Source: Xylocopa sonorina (lineage: Eukaryota; Arthropoda; Insecta; Hymenoptera; Apidae). Taken from it: DNA of 64,000 nt. Shown piece by piece: positions 25,573-39,659 of the stretch (positions are counted from its first letter, which is position 1; the number at the start of each line of letters is the position of its first letter). The DNA lies in the NCBI RefSeq assembly GCF_050948175.1, contig NW_027490146.1:434001-498000 (forward strand), read 5' to 3'. Below the pieces are notes generated by a model. The model did no database searches, was not told the DNA's origin, and worked only from the letters and a program-made list of their open reading frames with translations. Made by a program: the position numbers and the translations under genes.

Positions 25573-28531
25573 GAGTTCAAATGCTTCTTAAAACGAGATA
25601 TTGCATCTCATATCTATGTTTCATGATAAGATATACTATACATTGCGAAGTGTTATGCATTCCTCGTCTACGATTCAAATGAATGTAAATGCGACACTTC
25701 CTCGCTAGGAAATAGCGTTTGCAGATGTCTACGTATCGTAGAAAATAGAGTTCTTATGATTCTTAAAACGCGATATCGCATCTCATTTCTATGTTTCATG
25801 GTAAGATATAATATGATTTGCGAAGTGTTATGTATTCCTCGTCTACACTTCAAATGAATGTGAATGCGATACTTTCTCGCTACTAAATAGCGTTTGCAGG
25901 TGTCTACGTATCGCAGCAATAGCTTTCTAATGCTTCTTAAAACGCGATATCGCATCTCATTTCTATGTTTCATGGTAAGATATAATATGATTTGCGAAGT
26001 GTCATTTATTCCTCGTCTACACTTCAAATGAATGTAAATGCGACACTTCCTTGCTAGGAAATAGCGTCTGCAGATGTCTAGGTATCGTAGCAATAGAGTT
26101 CTAATGCTTCTTAACAGGCGATATCGCATCTCATTTCTATGTTTCGTGGTAAGATGTAGTATGATTTGCGAAGTGTTATGTATTCCTCGTCTACACTTCA
26201 GATGAATGTGAATGCGACATTTCCTCGCTAGGAAATAGCGTTTGCAGATGTCTACGTATCGTAGCAATAGAGTTCTTATGATACTTAAAACGCGATATCG
26301 CAACTCATTTCTATGTTTCATGGTAAGATATAATATGATTTGCGAAGTGTCATGTATTCCTCGTCTACACTTCAAATGAATGTGAATGCGACACTTCCTC
26401 GCTAGGAAATAGCGTTTGCAGATGTCTACGTATTGTAGCAGTAGAGTTCTAATGCTTCTTAAAACGCGGTATCGCATCTCATTTCTATGTTTCATGGTAA
26501 GATATAATATACATTGCGAAGTGTTATGTATTCCTCGCCTACACTTCAAATGAATGTAAATGCGACACTTCCTTGCAAGGAAGTAGCGATTGCAGATGTC
26601 TACGTATCGAAGCAATAGAGTTCAAATGCTTCTTAAAACGCGATATCGCATCTCATTTCTATGTTTCATGGTAAGATATAATATGATTTGCGAAGGGTCA
26701 TGTATTCCTCGTCTACACTTCAAATGAATGTAAATGCGACACTTCCTTGCACGGAAATAGCGTTTGCAGATGTCTACGTATCGTAGCAATAGAGTTCATA
26801 TGATTCTTAAAACGCGATGTCGCATCTCATTTCTATGTTTCATGGTAAGATATAATATGATTTGCGAAGTGTCATGTATTCCTCGTCTACACTTCAAATG
26901 AATGTAAATGCGACACTTCCTTGCTAGGAAATTGCGTCTGCAGATGTCTAGGTATCGTAGCAATAGAATTCTAATGCTTCTTAGAACGCGATATCGCATC
27001 TCATTTCTATGTTTCATGGTAAGATGTAATATGATTTGCGAAGTGTTATGCATTCCTCGTCTACGATTCAAATGAATGTAAATGCGACACTTCCTTGCAA
27101 GGAAATAGCGTTTGCAAATGTCTACGTATCGTAGCAATAGAGTTCTTATGATTCTTAAAACGCGATATCGCATCTCATTTCTATGTTTCATGGTAAGATG
27201 TAATATGATTTGCGAAGTGTTATGCATTCCTCGTCTACGATTCAAATGAATGTAAATGCGACACTTCCTTGCAAGGAAATAGCGTTTGCAAATGTCTACG
27301 TATCGTAGCAATAGAGTTCTTATGATTCTTAAAACGCGATATCGCATCTCATTTCTATGTTTCATGGTAAGATATAATATGATTTGCGAAGTGTCATGTA
27401 TTCCGCGTCTGCACTTCAAATGAATGTAAATGCGACACTTCCTCGCTAGGAAATAGCGTTTGAAGATGTCTACGTATCGTAGCAATAGAGTTCATATGAT
27501 TCTTAAAACGCGATATCGCATCTCATTTCTATGTTTCATGGTAAGATATAATATGATTTGCGAAGTGTCATGTATTCCTCGTCTACACTTCAAATGAATG
27601 TAAATGCGACACTTCCTCGCTAGGAAATAGCGTTTGCAGATGTCTACGTATCGTAGCAATAGCTTTCTAATGCTTCTTAAAACGCGATATCGCATCTCAT
27701 TTCTATGTTGCATGGTAAGATATAATATGATTTGCGAAGTGTCATGTATTCCTCGTCTACGATTCAAATGAATGTAAATGCGACACTTCCTTGCAAGGAA
27801 ATAGCGTTTGCAGATGTCTACGTATCGTAGCAATAGAGTTCTTATGATTCTTAAAACGCGATATCGCATCTCATTTCTTTGTTTCACGGTAAGATATAAT
27901 ATGATTTGCGAAGTGTCATGTATTCCTCGTCTACACTTCAAATGAATGTAAATGCAACACTTCCTTGAAAGGAAATAGCGATTGCAGATGTCTACGTATC
28001 GAAGCAATAGAGTTCAAATGCTTCTTAAAACGAGATATTGAATCTCATATCTATGTTTCATGATAAGATATAATATACATTGCGAAGTGTTATGCATTCC
28101 TCGTCTACGATTCAAATGAATGTAAATGCGACACTTCCTTGCAAGGAAATAGCGTTTGCAGATGTCTACGTATCGTAGCAATAGAGTTCTTATGATTCTT
28201 AAAACGCGATATCGCATCTCATTTCTATGTTTCATGGTACAATATAATATGATTTGCGAAGGGTCATGTATTCCTTGTCTACACTTCAAATGAATGTAAA
28301 TGCGACACTTCCTTGCTAGGAAATAGCGTCTGCAGATGTCTAGGTATCGTGGCAATAGAGTTCTAATGCTTTTTAAAACGCGATATCGCATCTCATTTCT
28401 ATGTTTCATGGTAAGATGTAATATGATTTGCGAAGTGTTATGTATTCCTCGCCTACACTTCAAATGAATGTAAATGCGACACTTCCTTGCAAGGAAGTAG
28501 CGATTGCAGATGTCTACGTATCGAAGCAATA

Positions 28532-28705
28532 GAGTTCAAATGCTTCTTAAAACGAGATATTGCATCTCATATCTATGTTTCATGATAAGATATAATATAC
28601 ATTGCGAAGTGTTATGCATTCCTCGTCTACGATTCAAATGAATGTAAATGCGACACTTCCTTGCAAGGAAATAGCGTTTGCACATGTCTACGTATCGTAG
28701 CAATA
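28532..28705 (-). repeat. Representative type B monomer
   Basis: One 174-bp unit with the diagnostic type B states on the + strand: GAGTTCAAATGCTTC, GAGATATTGCATCTC at 28554-28568, CATATCTATG, CATGATAAG, ATACATTGCG, TATGCATTCC and CTACGATTC. On the strand matching the left arm's forward frame, CGCAATGAATATT introduces a TGA stop where type A is open. Type B therefore ends the long open frames wherever it occurs. Confidence 0.85.
28554..28568. other. 15-bp dyad GAGAT-ATTGC-ATCTC, type B signature
   Basis: Five-base inverted arms around a five-base loop. It occupies the place where type A has GCGATATCGC. Two base differences remove the type A palindrome, and one of them completes this alternative dyad, so each subfamily keeps an inverted repeat here but with a different centre. 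Confidence 0.8.
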
Positions 28706-30239
28706 GAGCTCTTATGATTCATAAAACGCGATATCGCATCTCATTTCTATGTTTCATGGTAAGATATAATATGATTTGAGAAGTGTCATGTATTCCTCGT
28801 CTACACTTCAAATGAATGTAAATGCGACACTTCCTTGCTAGGAAATAGCGTCTGCAGATGTCTAGGTATCGTAGCAATAGAGTTCTAATGCTTCTTAAAA
28901 CGCGGTATCGCATCTCATTTCTATGTTTCATGGTAAGATATAATATACATTGCGAAGTGTTATGTATTCCTCGCCTACACTTCAAATGAATGTAAATGCG
29001 ACACTTCCTTGCAAGGAAGTAGCGATTGTAGATGTCTACGTATCGAAGCAATAGAGTTCAAATGCTTCTTAAAACGAGATATTGCATCTCATATCTATGT
29101 TTCATGGTAAGATATAATATGATTTGCGAAGTGTCATGTATTCCTCGTCTACACTTCAAATGAATGTAAATGCGACACTTCCTTGCTAGGAAATAGCGTC
29201 TGCAGATGTCTAGGTATCGTAGCAATAGAGTTCTAACGCTTCTTAAAACGCGATATCGCATCTCATTTCTATGTTTCATGGTAAGATGTAATATGATTTG
29301 CGAAGTGTTATGTATTCCTCGTCTACACTTCAAATGAATGTGATTGCGACACTTCCTCGCTAGGAAATAGCGTTTGCAGATGGCTACGTATCGTAGCAAT
29401 AGAGTTCATATGATTCTTAAAACGCGATGTCGCATCTCATTTCTATGTTTCATGGTAAGATATAATATGATTTGCGAAGTGTCATATATTCCTCGTCTAC
29501 ACTTCAAATGAATGTAAATGCGACACTTCCTTGCAAGGAAGTAGCGATTGCAGATGTCCACGTATCGAAGCAATAGAGTTCAAATGCTTCTTAAAACGAG
29601 ATATTGCATCTCATATCTATGTTTCATGGTAAGATATAATATGATTTGCGAAGTGTCATGTATTCCTCGTCTACGATTCAAATGAATGTAAATGCGACAC
29701 TTCCTTGCTAGGAAATAGCGTCTGCAGATGTCTAGGTATCGTAGCAATAGAGTTCTAATGCTTCTTATAACGCGATATCGCATCTCATTTCTATGTTTCA
29801 TGGTAAGATGTAATATGATTTGCGAAGTGTTATGTATTCCTCGTATACACTTCAAATGAATGTAAATGCGACACTTCCTTGCATGGAAGTAGCGATTGCA
29901 GATGTCTACGTATCGAAGCAATAGAGTTCAAATGCTTCTTAAAACGTGATATTGCATCTCATTTCTATGTTTCATGGTAAGATATAATATGATTTGCGAA
30001 GTGTCATGTATTCCTCGTCTACACTTCAAATGAATGTAAATGCGACACTTCCTTGCTAGGAAATAGCGTCTGCAGATGTCTAGGTATCGTAGCAATAGAG
30101 TTCTAATGCTTCTTAAAACGCGGTATCGCATCTCATTTCTATGTTTCATGGTAAGATATAATATGATTTGCGAAGGGTCATGTATTCCTCGTCTACACTT
30201 CAAATGAGTGTGAACGCGACACTTCCTCGCTAGGAAATA

Positions 30240-32231
30240 GCGTTTGCAGATGTCTACGTATCGTAGCAATAGAGTTCATATGATTCTTAAAACGCGATGT
30301 CGCATCTCATTTCTATGTTTCATGGTAAGATATAATATGATTTGCGAAGTGTCATGTATTCCTCGTCTACACTTCAAATGAATGTAAATGCGACACTTCC
30401 TTGCTAGGAAATTGCGTCTGCAGATGTCTAGGTATCGTAGCAATAGAATTCTAATGCTTCTTAAAACGCGATATCGCATCTCATTTCTATGTTTCATGGT
30501 AAGATGTAATATGATTTGCGAAGTGTTATGCATTCCTCGTCTACGATTCAAATGAATGTAAATGCGACACTTCCTTGCAAGGAAATAGCGTCTGCAAATG
30601 TCTACGTATCGTAGCAATAGAGTTCTTATGATTCTTAAAACGCGATATCGCATCTCATTTCTATGTTTCATGGTAAGATATAATATGATTTGCGAAGTGT
30701 CATGTATTCCTCGTCTACACTTCAAATGAATGTAAATGCGACACTTCCTCGCTAGGAAATAGCGTTTGCAGATGTCTGCGTATCGTAGCAATAGCTTTCT
30801 AATGCTTCTTAAAACGCGATATCGCATCTCATTTCTATGTTGCATGGTAAGATATAATATGATTTGCGAAGTGTCATGTATTCCTCGTCTACGATTCAAA
30901 TGAATGTAAATGCGACACTTCCTTGCAAGGAAATAGCGTTTGCAGATGTCTACGTATCGTAGCAATAGAGTTCTTATGATTCTTAAAACGCGATATCGCA
31001 TCTCATTTCTTTGTTTCATGGTAAGATATAATATGATTTGCGAAGTGTCATGTATTCCTCGTCTACACTTCAAATGAATGTAAATGCAACACTTCCTTGA
31101 AAGGAAATAGCGATTGCAGATGTCTACGTATCGAAGCAATAGTGTTCAAATGCTTCTTAAAACGAGATATTGAATCTCATATCTATGTTTCATGATAAGA
31201 TATAATATACATTGCGAAGTGTTATGCATTCCTCGTCTACGATTCAAATGAATGTAAATGCGACACTTCCTTGCAAGGAAATAGCGTTTGCAGATGTCTA
31301 CGTATCGTAGCAATAGAGTTCTTATGATTCTTAAAACGCGATATCGCATCTCATTTCTATGTTTCATGGTACAATATAATATGATTTGCGAAGGGTCATG
31401 TATTCCTTGTCTACACTTCAAATGAATGTAAATGCGACACTTCCTTGCTAGGAAATAGCGTCTGCAGATGTCTAGGTATCGTGGCAATAGAGTTCTAATG
31501 CTTTTTAAAACGCGATATCGCATCTCATTTCTATGTTTCATGGTAAGATGTAATATGATTTGCGAAGTGTTATGTATTCCTCGCCTACACTTCAAATGAA
31601 TGTAAATGCGACACTTCCTTGCAAGGAAGTAGCGATTGCAGATGTCTACGTATCGAAGCAATAGAGTTCAAATGCTTCTTAAAACGAGATATTGCATCTC
31701 ATATCTATGTTTCATGATAAGATAGAATATACATTGCGAAGTGTTATGCATTCCTCGTCTACGATTCAAATGAATGTAAATGCGACACTTCCTTGCAAGG
31801 AAATAGCGTTTGCACATGTCTACGTATCGTAGCAATAGAGTTCTTATGATTCATAAAACGCGATATCGCATCTCATTTCTATGTTTCATGGTAAGATATA
31901 ATATGATTTGCGAAGTGTCATGTATTCCTCGTCTACACTTCAAATGAATGTAAATGCGACACTTCCTTGCTAGGAAATAGCGTCTGCAGATGTCTAGGTA
32001 TCGTAGCAATAGAGTTCTAATGCTTCTTAAAACGCGGTATCGCATCTCATTTCTATGTTTCATGGTAAGATATAATATACATTGCGAAGTGTTATGTATT
32101 CCTCGCCTACACTTCAAATGAATGTAAATGCGACACTTCCTTGCAAGGAAGTAGCGATTGCAGATGTGTACGTATCGAAGCAATAGAGTTCAAATGCTTC
32201 TTAAAACGAGTTATTGCATCTCATATCTGTG
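30240..32231 (-). repeat. 18/20-monomer block, copy 2
   Basis: Partner of 26760-29099. It has the same order of marker variants but two monomers fewer in its first part. Similarity breaks near 32205-32230, where this copy reads ACGAGTTATTGC and then ATTATTTGCAAAG. Confidence 0.85.
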
Positions 32232-34379
32232 TTTCATGGTAAGATATAATATTATTTGCAAAGTGTTATGTATTCTTCGTATACGATTCAAATGAATGTA
32301 AATGCGACACTTCCTTGCAAGGAAATAGCGTCTGCAGATGTCTAGGTATCGTAGCAATAGAGTTCTAATGCTTCTTAACACGCGATATCGCATCTCATTT
32401 CTATGTTTCATGGTAAGATGTAGTATGATTTGCGAAGTGTTATGTATTCCTCGTCTACACTTCAAATGAATGTGAATGCGACATTTCCTCGCTAGGAAAT
32501 AGCGTTTGCAGATGTCTAGGTATCGTAGCAATAGAGTTCTAATGCTTCTTAAAACGCGATATCGCATCTCATTTCTATGTTTCATGGTAAGATGTAAAAT
32601 TATTTGCGAAGTGTTATGTATTCCTCGCCTACACTTCAAGTGAATGTAAATGCGACACTTCCTTGCAAGGAAGTAGCGATTGCAGATGTCTACGTATCGA
32701 AGCAATAGAGTTCAAATGCTTCTTAAAACGAGATATTGCATCTTATATCTATGTTTCATGATAAGATACAATATACATTGCGAAGTGTTATGCATTCCTC
32801 GTCTACGATTCAAATGAATGTAAATGCGACACTTCCTTGCACGGAAATAGCGTTTGCAGATGTCTACGTATCGTAACAATAGAGTTCTTATGATTCTTAA
32901 AAGGCGATATCGCATCTCATTTCTATGTTTCATGGTAAGATATAATATGATTTGCGAAGGGTCATGTATTCCTCGTCTACACTTCAAATGAATGTGAATG
33001 CGACACTTCCTCGCTAGGAAATAGCGTTTGCAGATGTCTACGTATCGTAGCAATAGAGTTCATATGATTCTTAAAACGCGATGTCGCATCTCATTTCTAT
33101 GTTTCATGGTAAGATATAATATGATTTGCGAAGTGTCATGTATTCCTCGTCTACACTTCAAATGAATGTAAATGCGACACTTCCTTGCTAGGAAATTGCG
33201 TCTGCAGATGTCTAGGTATCGTAGCAATAGAATTCTAATGCTTCTTAAAACGCGATATCGCATCTCATTTCTATGTTTCATGGTAAGATGTAATATGATT
33301 TGCGAAGTGTTATGCATTCCTCGTCTACGATTCAAATGAATGTAAATGCGACACTTCCTTGCAAGGAAATAGCGTTTGCAGATGTCTACGTATCGTAGCA
33401 ATAGAGTTCTTATGATTCTTAAAACGCGATATCGCATCTCATTTCTATGTTTCATGGTAAGATATAATATGATTTGCGAAGTGTCATGTATTCCTCGTCT
33501 ACACTTGAAATGAATGTGACTGCGACTCTTCCTCGATAGGAAATAGCGTTTGCAGATGTCTACGTATCGTAGCAATAGAGTTCATATGATTCTTAAAACG
33601 CGATATCGCATCTCATTTCTATGTTTCATGGTAGGATATAACAAAATTTGCGAAGTGTTATGTTTTCCTCGTCTACACTTCAAATGAATGTGAATGCGAT
33701 ACTTCCTCGCTAGGAAATAGCGTTTGCAGATGTCTACGTATCGTAGCAATAGAGTTCATATGATTCTTAAAACGCGATATCGCATCTCATTTCTATGTTT
33801 CATGGTAGGATATAACATAATTTGCGAAGTGTTATGTATTCCTCGTCTACGCTTCAAATGAATGTAAATGCGATACTTCCTCGCTAGGAAATAGCGTTTG
33901 CAGATATCTACGTATCGTAGCAATAGCTTTCTAATGCTTCTTAAAACGCGATATCGCATCTCATTTCTTTGTTTCATGGTAAGATATAATATGATTTGCG
34001 AAGTGTCATGTATTCCTCGTCTACACTTCAAATGAATGTAAATGCAACACTTCCTTGAAAGGAAATAGCGATTGCAGATGTCTACGTATCGAAGCAATAG
34101 AGTTCAAATGCTTCTTAAAACGAGATATTGAATCTCATATCTATGTTTCATGATAAGATATAATATACATTGCGAAGTGTTATGCATTCCTCGTCTACGA
34201 TTCAAATGAATGTAAATGCGACACTTCCTTGCAAGGGAATAGCGTTTGCAGATGTCTACGTATCGTAGCAATAGAGTTCTTATGATTCTTAAAACGCGAT
34301 ATCGCATCTCATTTCTATGTTTCATGGTAAGATATAATATGATTTGCGAAGTGTCATGTATTCCTCGTCTACGCTTCAA

Positions 34380-35375
34380 ATGAATGTGAATGCGATACTT
34401 CCTCGCTAGGAAATAGCGTTTGCAGATATCTACGTATCGTAGCAATAGCTTTCTAATGCTTCTTAAAACGCGATATCGCATCTCATTTCTTTGTTTCATG
34501 GTAAGATATAATATGATTTGCGAAGTGTCATGTATTCCTCGTCTACACTTCAAATGAATGTAAATGCAACACTTCCTTGAAAGGAAATAGCGATTGCAGA
34601 TGTCTACGTATCGAAGCAATAGAGTTCAAATGCTTCTTAAAACGAGATATTGAATCTCATATCTATGTTTCATGATAAGATATAATATACATTGCGAAGT
34701 GTTATGCATTCCTCGTCTACGATTCAAATGAATGTAAATGCGACACTTCCTTGCAAGGAAATAGCGTTTGCAGATGTCTACGTATCGTAGCAATAGAGTT
34801 CTTATGATTCTTAAAACGCGATATCGCATCTCATTTCTATGTTTCATGGTAAGATATAATATGATTTGCGAAGTGTCATGTATTCCTCGTCTACACTTGA
34901 AATGAATGTGACTGCGACTCTTCCTCGATAGGAAATAGCGTTTGCAGATGTCTACGTATCGTAGCAATAGAGTTCATATGATTCTTAAAACGCGATACCG
35001 CATCTCATTTCTATGTTTCATGGTAGGATATAACAAAATTTGCGAAGTGTTATGTTTTCCTCGTCTACACTTCAAATGAATGTGAATGCGATACTTCCCC
35101 GCTAGGAAATAGCGTTTGCAGATGTCTACGTTTCGTAGCAGCAGCTTCCTAATGCTTCTTAAAACGCGATATCGCATCTCATTTCTATGTTTCATGGTAA
35201 GATATAATATGATTTGCGAAGTGTCATGTATTCCTCGTCTACACTTGAAATGAATGTGAATGCGACACTTCCTCGCTAGGAAATAGCGTTTGCAGATGTC
35301 TACGTATCGTAGCAATAGAGTTCATATGATTCTTAAAACGCGATATCGCATCTCATTTCTATGTTTCATGGTAGG
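34380..35375 (-). repeat. 1-kb block duplicated 3132 bp downstream, copy 1
   Basis: Matches about 37512-38507 at an offset of exactly 3132 bp (18 monomers). Markers are GTGACTGCGACTCTTCC, CTCGATAGGAAATAG, GGATATAACAAAATTTGCG and GTTTTCC. The same 18-monomer offset is seen at 26.8-32.2 kb, which suggests a favoured exchange register in this arm. Confidence 0.8.
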
Positions 35376-37511
35376 ATATAACATAATTTGCGAAGTGTTA
35401 TGTATTCCTCGTCTACACTTGAAATGAATGTAAATGCGACACTTCCTTGCAAGGAAATAGCGTTTGCAGATGTCTACGTATCGTAGCAATAGAGTTCTTA
35501 TGATTCTTAAAACGCGATATCGCATTTCATTTCTTTGTTTCATGGTAAGATATAATATGATTTGCGAAGTGTTATGTATTCCTCGTCTACACTTCAAATG
35601 AATGTGAATGCGACACTTCCTCGCTAGGAAATAGCGTTTGCAGATGTCTACGTATCGTAGCAATAGAGTTCTTATGATTCTTAAAACGCGATATCGCATC
35701 TCATTTCTTTGTTTCATGGTAAGATATAATATGATTTGCGAAGTGTTATGTATTCCTCGTCTACACTTCAAATGAATGTGAATGCGACACTTCCTCGCTA
35801 GGAAATAGCGTTTGCAGATGTCTACGTATCGTAGCAATAGAGTTCATATGATTCTTAAAACGCGATATCGCATCTCATTTCTATGTTTCATGGTAAGATA
35901 TAATATGATTTGCGAAGTGTCATGTATTCCTCGTCTACACTTCAAATGAATGTAAATGCGACACTTCCTTGCTAGGAAATAGTGTCTGCAGATGTCTAGG
36001 TATCGTAGCAATAGAGTTCTAATGCTTCTTAAAACGCGATATCGCATCTCATTTCTATGTTTCATGGTAGGATGTAAAATTATTTGCGAAGTGTTATGTA
36101 TTCCTCGCCTACACTTCAAGTGAATGTAAATGCGACACTCCCTTGCAAGGAAGTAGCGATTGCAGATGTCTACGTATCGAAGAAATAGAGTTCAAATGCT
36201 TCTTAAAACGAGATATTGCATCTTATATCTATGTTTCATGATAAGATATAATATACATTGCGAAGTGTTATGCATTCCTCGTCTACGATTCAAATGAATG
36301 TAAATGCGACACTTCCTTGCAAGGAAATAGCGTTTGCAAATGTCTACGTATCGTAGCAATAGAGTTCTTATGATTCTTAAAACGCGATATCGCATCTCAT
36401 TTCTATGTTTCATGGTAAGATATAATATGATTTGCGAAGTGTCATGTATTCCGCGTCTACGCTTCAAATGAATGTAAATGCGACACTTCCTCGCTAGGAA
36501 ATAGCGTTTGAAGATGTCTACGTATCGTAGCAATAGAGTTCATATGATTCTTAAAACGCGATATCGCATCTCATTTCTATGTTTCATGGTAAGATATAAT
36601 ATGATTTGCGAAGTGTCATGTATTCCTCGTCTACACTTCAAATGAATGTAAATGCAACACTTCCTTGAAAGGAAATAGCGTTTGCAGATGTCTACGTATC
36701 GTAGCAATAGAGTTCTTATGATTCTTAAAACGCGATATCGCATCTCATTTCTTTGTTTCATGGTAAGATATAATATGATTTGCGAAGTGTTATGTATTCC
36801 TCGTCTACACTTCAAATGAATGTGAATGCGACACTTCCTCGCTAGGAAATAGCGTTTGCAGATGTCTACGTATCGTAGCAATAGAGTTCATATGATTCTT
36901 AAAACGCGATATCGCATCTCATTTCTATGTTTCATGGTAAGATATAATATGATTTGCGAAGTGTCATGTATTCCTCGTCTACGATTCAAATGAATGTAAA
37001 TGCGACACTTCCTTGCAAGGAAATAGCGTTTGCAGATGTCTACGTATCGTAGCAATAGAGTTCTTATGATTCTTAAAACGCGATAACGCATCTCATTTCT
37101 TTGTTTCATGGTAAGATATAATATGATTTGCGAAGTATCATGTATTCCTCGTCTACACTTCAAACGAATGTAAATGCGACACTTCCTTGAAAGGAAATAG
37201 CGATTGCAGATGTCTACGTATCGAAGCAATAGAGTTCTTATGATTCTTAAAACGCGATATCGCATCTCATTTCTTTGTTTCATGGTAAGATATAATATGA
37301 TTTGCGAAGTGTTATGTATTCCTCGTCTACACTTCAAATGAATGTGAATGCGACACTTCCTCGCTAGGAAATAGCGTTTGCAGATGTCTACGTATCGTAG
37401 CAATAGAGTTCATATGATTCTTAAAACGCGATATCGCATCTCATTTCTATGTTTCATGGTAGGATATAACATAATTTGCGAAGTGTTATGTATTCCTCGT
37501 CTACACTTCAA

Positions 37512-38507
37512 ATGAATGTGAATGCGATACTTCCTCGCTAGGAAATAGCGTTTGCAGATGTCTACGTATCGTAGCAATAGCTTTCTAATGCTTCTTAAAA
37601 CGCGATATCGCATCTCATTTCTTTGTTTCATGGTAAGATATAATATGATTTGCGAAGTGTCATGTATTCCTCGTCTACACTTCAAATGAATGTAAATGCA
37701 ACACTTCCTTGAAAGGAAATAGCGATTGCAGATGTCTACGTATCGAAGCAATAGAGTTCAAATGCTTCTTAAAACGAGATATTGAATCTCATATCTATGT
37801 TTCATGATAAGATATAATATACATTGCGAAGTGTTATGCATTCCTCGTCTACGATTCAAATGAATGTAAATGCGACACTTCCTTGCAAGGAAATAGCGTT
37901 TGCAGATGTCTACGTATCGTAGCAATAGAGTTCTTATGATTCTTAAAACGCGATATCGCATCTCATTTCTATGTTTCATGGTAAGATATAATATGATTTG
38001 CGAAGTGTCATGTATTCCTCGTCTACACTTGAAATGAATGTGACTGCGACTCTTCCTCGATAGGAAATAGCGTTTGCAGATGTCTACGTATCGTAGCAAT
38101 AGAGTTCATATGATTCTTAAAACGCGATACCGCATCTCATTTCTATGTTTCATGGTAGGATATAACAAAATTTGCGAAGTGTTATGTTTTCCACGTCTAC
38201 ACTTCAAATGAATGTGAATGCGATACTTCCTCGCTAGGAAATAGCGTTTGCAGATGTCTACGTTTCGTAGCAACAGCTTTCTAATGCTTCTTAAAACGCG
38301 ATATCGCATCTCATTTCTATGTTTCATGGTAAGATATAATATGATTTGCGAAGTGTCATGTATTCCTCGTCTACACTTGAAATGAATGTGAATGCGACAC
38401 TTCCTCGCTAGGAAATAGCGTTTGCAGATGTCTACGTATCGAAGCAATAGAGTTCATATGATTCTTAAAACGCGATATCGCATCTCATTTCTATGTTTCA
38501 TGGTAGG
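37512..38507 (-). repeat. 1-kb block duplicated 3132 bp upstream, copy 2
   Basis: Partner of 34380-35375, with a few substitutions (for example TTTTCCACGTC for TTTTCCTCGTC near 38190). Directly downstream, about 38460-38810, two successive monomers share GCGTCTACGCTTC and TTTGAAGATGTC, a fresh single-monomer duplication. Confidence 0.8.
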
Positions 38508-39659
38508 ATATAATATGATTTGCGAAGTGTCATGTATTCAGCGTCTACGCTTCAAATGAATGTAAATGCGACACTTCCTCGCTAGGAAATAGCGTTTGAA
38601 GATGTCTACGTATCGTAGCAATAGAGTTCTTATGATTCTTAAAACGCGATATCGCATCTCATTTCTATGTTTCATGGTAAGATATAATATGATTTGCGAA
38701 GTGTCATGTATTCCGCGTCTACGCTTCAAATGAATGTAAATGCGACACTTCCTCGCTAGGAAATAGCGTTTGAAGATGTCTACGTATCGTAGCAATAGAG
38801 TTCAGATGATTCATAAAACGCGATATCGCATCTCATTTCTGTGTTTCATGGTAAGATATAATATGATTTGCGAAGTGTCATGTATTCCTCGTCTACACTT
38901 CAAATGAATGTAAATGCGACACTTCCTCGCTAGGAAATAGCGTTTGCAGATGTCTACGTATCGTAGCAATAGAGTTCATATGATTCTTAAAACGCGATAT
39001 CGCATCTCATTTCTTTGTTTCATGGTAAGATATAATATGATTTGCGAAGTATCATGTATTCCTCGTCTACACTTCAAACGAATGTAAATGCGACACTTCC
39101 TTGAAAGGAAATAGCGATTGCAGATGTCTACGTATCGAAGCAATGGGGTTCAAAAGCTTCTTAAAACTAGATATTGCATCTCATATCTATGTTTCATGGT
39201 AAGATATAATATTATTTGCGAAGTGTCATGTATTCCTCGTCTACACTTCAAATGAATGTGAATGCGACACTTCCTCGCTAGGAAATAGCGTTTGCAGATG
39301 TCTACGTATCGTAGCAATAGATTTCTAATGCTTCTTAAAACGCGATATCGCATCTCATTTCTATGTTTCATAGTAAGATATAATATGATTTGCGAAGTGT
39401 CATGTATTCCTCGTCTACACTTCAAATGAATGTAAATGCGACACTTCTTTGCAAGGAAATAGCGTTTGCAGATGTCTACCTATCGTAGCTATAAAGTTCT
39501 ACTGCTTCTTAGAACGCGATATCGCATCTCATTTCTATGTTTCATGGTAAGATGTAATATGATTTGCGAAGTGTTATGTATTCCTCGTCTACACTTCAAA
39601 TGAATGTGAATGCGACACTTCCTCGCTAGGAAATAGCGTTTGCAGATGTCTACGTATCG

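Larger units (their letters stand above)
26760..29099 (-). repeat. 18/20-monomer block, copy 1
   Basis: Matches about 30240-32231. The offset is 3480 bp (20 monomers) at the left edge and 3132 bp (18 monomers) from about 27490 on, so copy 1 holds two extra monomers, apparently a local duplication around 26986-27330. Shared rare variants are AAATTGCGTCTGC, ATAGAATTCTAATG, GTACAATATAATATG and TGCTTTTTAAAACG. Confidence 0.85.
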
